Source: Pseudobdellovibrionaceae bacterium
GTDB lineage: Bacteria > Bdellovibrionota > Bdellovibrionia > Bdellovibrionales > Bdellovibrionaceae
Assembly (NCBI GenBank): GCA_947449255.1
Contig: CANFQX010000001.1
Location: forward strand, 284,606-348,605
Direction: 5' to 3'
Length of the DNA stretch: 64,000 nt
The notes under the pieces were generated by a model. The model did not search any database and was not told the origin of the DNA. It was given only the letters and a program-made list of their open reading frames with translations. This document shows positions 59,113-64,000 of the stretch, piece after piece (positions within the stretch are counted from its first letter, which is position 1; each line of letters begins with the position of its first letter). The translations under genes and the position numbers were made by a program.

Positions 59113-61179
59113 TTATCCTATTGTTGCTATCAATTGTGCGATCAACAAAGAGACAACCGACATCACCTTAATCAGAATGGCTATGCCTGGGCCTGATGTG
59201 TCTTTGAATGGATCGCCGACAGTGTCGCCAACTACGGCGGCTTTGTGCGCATCTGAACCTTTTGGATGACCTGGCAATCCACCTTTTTCGATGAATTTTT
59301 TGGCGTTATCCCAAGCTCCACCCGCATTGGCCATGTACAATGACAGTGTTGCGCCGACAGCTAAACCACCCGCTAAGACACCGGCTAAAACCTGAGGTCC
59401 AAGCCAGAAGCCCACTAAGACTGGAGCAAGAACTGCAATCATACCAGGTAAAATCATTTCGAAAAGTGCTGCACGAGTTGCAATATCCACAATCACTGCG
59501 GGTTGCGGCTCTGCTTTGCCTTCGCGAAGTCCAGGAATTTCCTTAAACTGCCGAGCAATCTCAACCACGATTTTTTGAGCAGCTTTTCCCACTGCCGTCA
59601 TTGTTGTTGAACCAACAAGGAATGGCAGGATTGAACCAATCAAAATTCCGATCAAAACACCTGATGAGGTCAAATCTAAAGACATTGCTGCCATGCCTGC
59701 TTTCAAACGGATGTGATTCACTTCCATATTGAATGCAGAGAAAAGTGCAAGCACAGTCAAAATTGCAGAACCAATTGCGAATCCTTTACCGATGGCTGCT
59801 GTTGTGTTTCCAACGGCATCCAATTCATCAGTGATATCACGAACGCTTTTGCCAAGACCAGCCATCTCAGAAATACCACCCGCATTGTCGGCGATAGGAC
59901 CGTAGGCATCCACCGTCATAACAACAGCCGTTCCAGCCAGCATTCCCACTGCAGAAATCGCAATACCATAAAGACCCAAAGCTTGGTCCGCAACATAAGC
60001 TGCGATAACAACGATGAGCATTGGGATAGCAGTCGACTCCATACCGATAGCAAGACCACGAATCACACCCGTGCCAGCGCCTGTTAGGGCTGCTTCAGCA
60101 ACGAGTCGAATGGGACGAGCGGCCGTGTAGTACTCAGTGATTAGACCAATCAAAGCTCCACCGAACGCACCCGCAGCCAAGGCCACAGTGACATTTTGGC
60201 TTAAACCAAACATCGGCATCAAAATATAGGCCGCAATCGTTAAAATGATGGGAGGAATAATCAAAGCATTGCGCAGTACATTTGCAGGCTTGCCATTTTT
60301 AAATGCACGAGCTGCAAAAATAACTACAATCGAAATCACCAAGCCCAAAGTTGAAAGCAACAAAGGCAATGTGATCCCTGCTAAACGCGCAGAAGCTGCA
60401 TCACCTGAAATCACCAGGCGAGTCAGTTTTTCCATAGGAATAGTCAAAGCAATCGCCATAGCAGACACGATCGCAGCCACCATGGATTCGTAAATATCAG
60501 CACCCATACCAGCTACGTCACCGACGTTGTCACCAACGTTGTCGGCAATAACACCAGGATTGCGCGGATCATCTTCAGGAATATTTTCAACAACTTTGCC
60601 CGCAATGTCAGCTCCCACGTCAGCGGCTTTTGTATAAATACCACCTCCGATACGAGCAAAAAGAGCAATGGAAGAAGCACCCACAGCAAAAGAATGAAGA
60701 ATTGTTCCCACGATCTCTGTTTGATCTTTAAAAACCAAATAGATAACGCCAAGACCAATCAATCCAAGTCCCGCAACAGAAAGCCCCATCACGGCGCCAC
60801 CATCAAGAGCTACCAAGAGGGCTGCTGATTTTGATCCAGAGGCCGCTGCTTGAGAAGTGCGCACATTGGCATAGGTTGCAGCCTTCATACCAAAAAAACC
60901 AGCTAGCAAAGAAAGAAATGCGCCAAGAATGAAAGCACAAGCGGCTTCGAAGCTCAAAGCATACCAAAGTGCTGCGCCAACGACGATCGAGTAGACAAAA
61001 AGAACCTTGTACTCACGCACAAGGAAAGCCATTGAGCCCTCGCGAATATAAGTTGCGATACGATTCATGGTCTCATTGCCAGTCGGTTGTGCCTTCACGC
61101 GAAGGTACAAAAACAAGGCAATAACCAATCCAACTGCCCCAGCAATTGCGGGAGAAATTAGCAAAGATTCACTAAACAT
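59113..61179 (-). CDS. hppA: Membrane-bound ion-translocating pyrophosphatase
   Basis: An integral membrane pump that couples hydrolysis of pyrophosphate to H+ or Na+ transport. The start at 61179 is chosen for GGAGAG just before it and because it starts the first helix; an in-frame start at 61230 would add 17 residues. The 688-residue product has about 16 helices. The catalytic signature reads [20 protein letters not shown] with [19 protein letters not shown], and a second acidic motif [12 protein letters not shown]. The segment [16 protein letters not shown] has Ala where K+-independent enzymes have Lys, so it should belong to the K+-dependent class (established for the family). Whether it moves Na+ or H+ is not decided. 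A copy of the 35-bp element lies upstream. Confidence 0.95.
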   Translation of the reverse strand: MFSESLLISPAIAGAVGLVIALFLYLRVKAQPTGNETMNRIATYIREGSMAFLVREYKVLFVYSIVVGAALWYALSFEAACAFILGAFLSLLAGFFGMKAATYANVRTSQAAASGSKSAALLVALDGGAVMGLSVAGLGLIGLGVIYLVFKDQTEIVGTILHSFAVGASSIALFARIGGGIYTKAADVGADIAGKVVENIPEDDPRNPGVIADNVGDNVGDVAGMGADIYESMVAAIVSAMAIALTIPMEKLTRLVISGDAASARLAGITLPLLLSTLGLVISIVVIFAARAFKNGKPANVLRNALIIPPIILTIAAYILMPMFGLSQNVTVALAAGAFGGALIGLITEYYTAARPIRLVAEAALTGAGTGVIRGLAIGMESTAIPMLIVVIAAYVADQALGLYGIAISAVGMLAGTAVVMTVDAYGPIADNAGGISEMAGLGKSVRDITDELDAVGNTTAAIGKGFAIGSAILTVLALFSAFNMEVNHIRLKAGMAAMSLDLTSSGVLIGILIGSILPFLVGSTTMTAVGKAAQKIVVEIARQFKEIPGLREGKAEPQPAVIVDIATRAALFEMILPGMIAVLAPVLVGFWLGPQVLAGVLAGGLAVGATLSLYMANAGGAWDNAKKFIEKGGLPGHPKGSDAHKAAVVGDTVGDPFKDTSGPGIAILIKVMSVVSLLIAQLIATIG

Positions 61180-61266
61180 TATAGCTCTCCATAGTTGTAT
61201 TTGTTGATTTCTTACCAAAATTACGAACACTTAGGGTTACTTCAAATCATTGCATCCAGTCAAGTT

Positions 61267-61301
61267 TGAGGTACGCCGTACCTTTTTGCCACTCAGCGCG
61301 T
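61267..61301 (-). repeat. 35-bp element with 15-bp palindrome, copy 2 (upstream of hppA)
   Basis: Minus-strand copy of the element at 14025-14059, identical over the full 35 bp, with the 15-bp palindrome at 61269-61283. It ends 87 bp before the hppA start at 61179. Beyond it the two copies differ, apart from a short GGATG and ATGAT similarity. Confidence 0.75.
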
Positions 61302-61355
61302 AAAAAATAGAATAACGCTGCCTGACTTTTTAGGCTGAAAGAGGCCTGAATATGT

Positions 61356-62102
61356 TTAAATTTTAAGCTTAATTTCCAGAGGAAAGTGATCAGAGCCTGT
61401 GGAGGTGTGATGGACCTCTGCCTTGAGCACCTCAAAGCCCCGCACAAAGACATGATCCAGTTTTAGAATTCGCCCATCATTTTCTAAATCCAGATGTTCC
61501 ATTTGAAGATCTCGAAAAATACTCTTCATAATCAGATATCGTTTTATATTCCAAGTGTTGAAATCTCCGGCCAAAATCACGGGCCCCGAAAATTTGGAGA
61601 TCCTCTCGGCAATTTCATACAGGGATTCAGTGAAGGCTCCCGTCATCACGAAATTCAAAACATGAGTGCAGACAAATAAAATTCGCTGCCCCATCACTTC
61701 ATATTCTCCGAAGATTGTGAGCTTGGGGGTTAACCAAAAAAACTCGCGCGCGCGACTGCGAATAAATTCAACAGACACCGGAGAAAACTTAGAGCCTATG
61801 GCAACGCCCGTGCTCGACATATCTTTTTTATAGTGAAAGCTTTGGGCCAAGTGCCACTCATAGGCTGAAAAATCTGCTTTCCAAAGCAAGGGCATGCGGT
61901 TATCAACCAACGCCTCTTGCAGCAAAATAAAATCCTTACCACTGCCAAACTTTTTAAAATCATGCTCAAAAACATCAAGTCTTTGGCCCTTATAGACATT
62001 CCAAACAAAAATACTCAACTCGGAGAGCTCAGGATCACTGATTTCCCCCTGCCCTATTTTCATGAGCACTCTGTCTTTAGTGGGAATAAAAAAAGGCGAC
62101 AC
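61356..62102 (-). CDS. Endonuclease/exonuclease/phosphatase (EEP) family protein, second copy
   Basis: A 248-residue EEP-fold protein distinct from the one at 1428. Visible motifs are IFVWNVYKG (metal-binding Asn), ILLQEALVD (catalytic Glu), FVCTHVLN (His), VILAGDFNTWN (Asp and Asn), KLDHVFVRG and the terminal GSDHFPLEIKLK with its Asp-His pair. All are complete, so it should be active on a phosphodiester or phosphomonoester. The start may be ATG 62102 or ATG 62063. It is downstream of cysK on the same strand with 20 bp between, so the two may be co-transcribed. The substrate is not predicted. Confidence 0.84.
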   Translation of the reverse strand: MSPFFIPTKDRVLMKIGQGEISDPELSELSIFVWNVYKGQRLDVFEHDFKKFGSGKDFILLQEALVDNRMPLLWKADFSAYEWHLAQSFHYKKDMSSTGVAIGSKFSPVSVEFIRSRAREFFWLTPKLTIFGEYEVMGQRILFVCTHVLNFVMTGAFTESLYEIAERISKFSGPVILAGDFNTWNIKRYLIMKSIFRDLQMEHLDLENDGRILKLDHVFVRGFEVLKAEVHHTSTGSDHFPLEIKLKI

Positions 62103-62122
62103 TTTAATTCACCTGCATGGGC

Positions 62123-63121
62123 TTATACACCATGTTTCACACGACTTAAATAGCTTTCATCCACAGCCGTAACCACCAACTGCTGAGCTTCGGTTCGCTC
62201 TTGCTCTGCAAGCAAAGTTGATAAGTAGCGTTCCGTGTAACTGGCCACAATCACGACAATATTCTTGCCGCGATTTTCTTCTAAGGCGGCAAGCCTGAGC
62301 CCAGCCGCGATGGCTGCCCCAGAGGAAATTCCAACAGGAATGCCTTCGGTTTTAATAATTTGCCGAGCAATTTTAAGAGCCTCTTCCGAAGACACTTGCT
62401 CAATGCCATCAACAATGGATCTCTCCATCACGGAAGGAATAAATCCAGCGCCAATGCCTTGAATCTTATGCGGCCCTGGCTTGCCTCCTGACAAAACAGG
62501 ACTTTCAAGAGGCTCGACCGCAATCATTTTCACTGATGGTTTTTTTGCTTTTAAGAATTGCCCAACACCCGTGATTGTTCCTGACGTTCCCACACCGCTG
62601 ACAACCATATCGACGGTTCCCTCTGTGTCCTGCCAAATTTCAATCGCGGTCGTTTCACGGTGAACAGCCGGATTGGCTAAATTATCAAATTGTGAGGGCA
62701 TCCAAGAGTTGGTGTTTTTTTCTGATAGTTCAAGCGCTTTAGCAATAGCACCTTTCATCCCCAGTGGGCCCGGAGTTAAAACGACCCTTGCTCCTAAGAG
62801 CAGCAGCAAGGTTCGGCGTTCTTGCGACATGGTCTCTGGCATTGTCAGCGTCAAACAGTAACCCTTCGCAGCAGCAATGAAAGCCAATGAAATCCCCGTG
62901 TTTCCACTGGTGGGCTCAATAATTTCCATACCGGGCTTAAGCAGCCCTTCCAGTTCGGCCTGCTCAATCATTGCACGACCGATACGATCTTTTACGGATC
63001 CCAAGGGATTAAAAAATTCTAATTTTAAAAATAATTTCCCCGGCAAATCACAACCCGTTCTTTGCATTTTAACCAAAGGGGTTTGACCAATTGTTTTTGT
63101 GATATCAGAATATATTTTCAT
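62123..63121 (-). CDS. cysK: Cysteine synthase (O-acetylserine sulfhydrylase)
   Basis: PLP-dependent enzyme that makes cysteine from O-acetylserine and sulphide. The 332-residue product opens with IGQTPLVKMQ and has the PLP-binding Lys44 in LGSVKDRIG, the substrate loop EPTSGNTGIS, the phosphate-binding Gly-rich VSGVGTSGTITGVG, and ISSGAAIAA. These are diagnostic of the CysK/CysM group. The loop FDNLANPAVHRETTA fits CysK rather than cystathionine beta-synthase. A ribosome binding site (AAAGGA) lies before the ATG. It is divergent from the PPC-domain gene and upstream of the EEP gene. Confidence 0.95.
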   Translation of the reverse strand: MKIYSDITKTIGQTPLVKMQRTGCDLPGKLFLKLEFFNPLGSVKDRIGRAMIEQAELEGLLKPGMEIIEPTSGNTGISLAFIAAAKGYCLTLTMPETMSQERRTLLLLLGARVVLTPGPLGMKGAIAKALELSEKNTNSWMPSQFDNLANPAVHRETTAIEIWQDTEGTVDMVVSGVGTSGTITGVGQFLKAKKPSVKMIAVEPLESPVLSGGKPGPHKIQGIGAGFIPSVMERSIVDGIEQVSSEEALKIARQIIKTEGIPVGISSGAAIAAGLRLAALEENRGKNIVVIVASYTERYLSTLLAEQERTEAQQLVVTAVDESYLSRVKHGV

Positions 63122-63147
63122 AGGGATCCTTTTATAAATTGAATACG

Positions 63148-63161
63148 GTAAGTATACTCAC
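63148..63161. promoter_or_regulatory. Near-palindrome with -10-like boxes between cysK and the PPC gene
   Basis: The sequence GTAAGTATACTCAC is a near-perfect palindrome around AGTATACT. Read in either direction it gives TATACT, a good -10 box; for cysK this would start transcription about 20 bp before its ATG. It might be the -10 box of cysK or a repressor site; the -35 match is weak. Confidence 0.4.
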
Positions 63162-63185
63162 ATCTTATTATTAAATGAAAGCCTC

Positions 63186-63233
63186 GGAATTACTTTTATT
63201 AAAAAAAATCGAAATTGCTTTTATTAGAAAAAT
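63186..63233 (+). repeat. Two tandem imperfect 24-bp repeats before the PPC gene
   Basis: The stretches at 63186-63209 and 63211-63233 share CTTTTATTA plus flanking AATT and A-run bases, with a period of 25 bp and about 80% identity. They end 15 bp before the start of the downstream gene, overlapping the start of its ribosome binding region (TGGAGAC). A duplicated regulator site or plain AT-rich duplication are both possible. Confidence 0.5.
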
Positions 63234-63248
63234 GGAGACTTAAAAAAA

Positions 63249-63674
63249 ATGATCAACCTACCTTATTCAAGCAACCTCACAAGTTTTTGCTTTAGACTGA
63301 AGCCGGGCCAAGACCTTAAAAAAGAACTTCTGTATTACGCCCAAGTTCATCATCTGCGTGCGGCCAACATTGGCAGCGCCGTGGGCAGCCTAAAAACAGC
63401 TTCACTTCGCTTGGCAGATGCAAAACTCACGACGGCCTTTGATGGTCCCTTTGAAATTGTGGGACTCTCTGGAACAGTTCACCGCGATGGCATTCATCTG
63501 CATATTTCACTCGCAACCAAAGAGGGCCGTGTTATTGGCGGCCACTTGATGGATGGATGCGAAATTCAGACCACCGCTGAGATCATGATTTTAGAAAATA
63601 CCGATTTAATTTTCAGTCGTGAACTGGATAATGAGACGGGTTACACCGAACTAAAAATATCGAATCGAGTTTAG
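63249..63674 (+). CDS. PPC/DUF296-domain protein
   Basis: A 141-residue protein consisting of a PPC (plant and prokaryote conserved, DUF296) domain. In plants this domain is fused to AT-hooks; bacterial stand-alone members are trimeric and their function is not settled. Visible features are the start of the fold (SFCFRLKPGQDLKKELLYYA), the strand and turn IGSAVGSLKTASLRLAD, FEIVGLSGTVHRDG, and HLHISLATKEGRVIGGHLMDG with the conserved H-x-H and G-G-H residues. No DNA-binding extension is present, so calling it a transcription factor is not justified. The ribosome binding site is TGGAGA. It is divergent from cysK. Confidence 0.85.
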   Translation: MINLPYSSNLTSFCFRLKPGQDLKKELLYYAQVHHLRAANIGSAVGSLKTASLRLADAKLTTAFDGPFEIVGLSGTVHRDGIHLHISLATKEGRVIGGHLMDGCEIQTTAEIMILENTDLIFSRELDNETGYTELKISNRV

Positions 63675-63783
63675 GCTAACCCCTCAGAGCTTAAAAAATA
63701 AAGGTAACACTTGAGAAATTAATTTAATTTAAACTGGCCCCTTAAATTGTTGATGGCGTAGGAATTGCTCCTTTGGAATCACT

Positions 63784-64000
63784 ATGTCATTAAAATGCCC
63801 CTATTGCCATTGTACCAACTCTTCGTCCGATTCTCGAAAGGTGATTGTTGCTGCGGGATACTTCATTAGAAAAAATGATCAATCACGTCAGCAGCGGTAC
63901 CATTGTAAAAAATGTGGGAAAAATTTCTCTAATGCCACCTTTGAGCTCTGCTATTGGCAAAAAAAGCGAACTATAAATCCAGAAATATTCAAAAGCTTAG
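63784..64000 (+). CDS. Zinc-ribbon ORF, probable transposase N-terminus (cut by window edge)
   Basis: Seventy-two codons of an ORF that continues past the right edge, starting at ATG 63784. The first 45 residues form a zinc ribbon: CPYCHCTN, then YHCKKCGKNFS, after a R-K-N-D-Q-S-R-Q-Q-R-Y region, followed by a basic CYWQKKRTINPEIF. This layout is typical of the N-terminal zinc-binding part of IS1-like or related transposases. No terminal inverted repeat could be made out in the 110 bp upstream. It could also be a stand-alone zinc-ribbon protein or a remnant; the rest of the gene is needed to decide. Confidence 0.55.
   Translation, partial: MSLKCPYCHCTNSSSDSRKVIVAAGYFIRKNDQSRQQRYHCKKCGKNFSNATFELCYWQKKRTINPEIFKSL

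Overview
The window comes from a Gram-negative, low-to-medium GC bacterium (roughly 40-45% G+C by eye) that is dense in exported proteins. Secreted and lipid-anchored proteins, beta-barrel-like proteins, very large FG-GAP, RCC1 and cadherin-like surface proteins, a MotA/MotB pair, a PEGA/TPR lipoprotein, a SpoIIE-type phosphatase, FecR-like proteins, MreB and a membrane pyrophosphatase together suggest Bdellovibrionota (Bdellovibrio-like). This rests on gene style only: there is no rRNA or tRNA gene in the window, so the rank is an inference.

Layout. 1-17.8 kb is mostly ordinary chromosome: leucyl aminopeptidase (cut by the left edge), an EEP-family phosphodiesterase, a GNAT acetyltransferase, PdxH, an FKBP lipoprotein, small exported proteins, a two-component system, a small highly expressed Ala/Lys-rich exported protein, a LPS-core-type glycosyltransferase coupled to a FecR-like protein, an exported protein immediately followed by mreB, a class IV aminotransferase, and a translation cluster of metG, a TrmH-family methyltransferase and trmO. 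17.8-21.5 kb is one lipoprotein with 14 RCC1-type repeats.

21.8-57.2 kb is the unusual part. It holds motA-motB-PEGA/TPR lipoprotein, then an outer-membrane-like protein and two membrane-anchored proteins. A reverse-strand three-gene operon follows (barrel-like protein, von Willebrand A protein, membrane-anchored protein). Next comes a tight four-gene operon headed by a protein that reads as a natural fusion of the FliF C-terminal periplasmic domain, a transmembrane segment and FliG middle and C-terminal domains, followed by a SpoIIE phosphatase, a FecR/Fn3-like protein and a barrel-like protein. Two tandem paralogous FG-GAP lipoproteins (about 1,660 and 1,790 residues), a 2,400-residue lipoprotein and another barrel-like protein complete the block. 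No rod, hook, filament or export-apparatus gene is present. The simplest reading, which is inference, is a non-flagellar envelope machine: a MotAB stator acting on a FliF-FliG-like rotor or scaffold, under phosphatase control, linked to large surface lipoproteins.

57.3-64 kb returns to ordinary genes: a Cys-rich repeat protein, an ExoD-family protein, a half-size GDT1/UPF0016 transporter, a G/T-rich non-coding stretch, the membrane pyrophosphatase, a second EEP protein, cysK, a PPC-domain protein, and a zinc-ribbon ORF cut by the right edge that resembles the N-terminus of a transposase. An identical 35-bp element containing a 15-bp palindrome lies upstream of both metG and hppA, in the same orientation relative to each gene.
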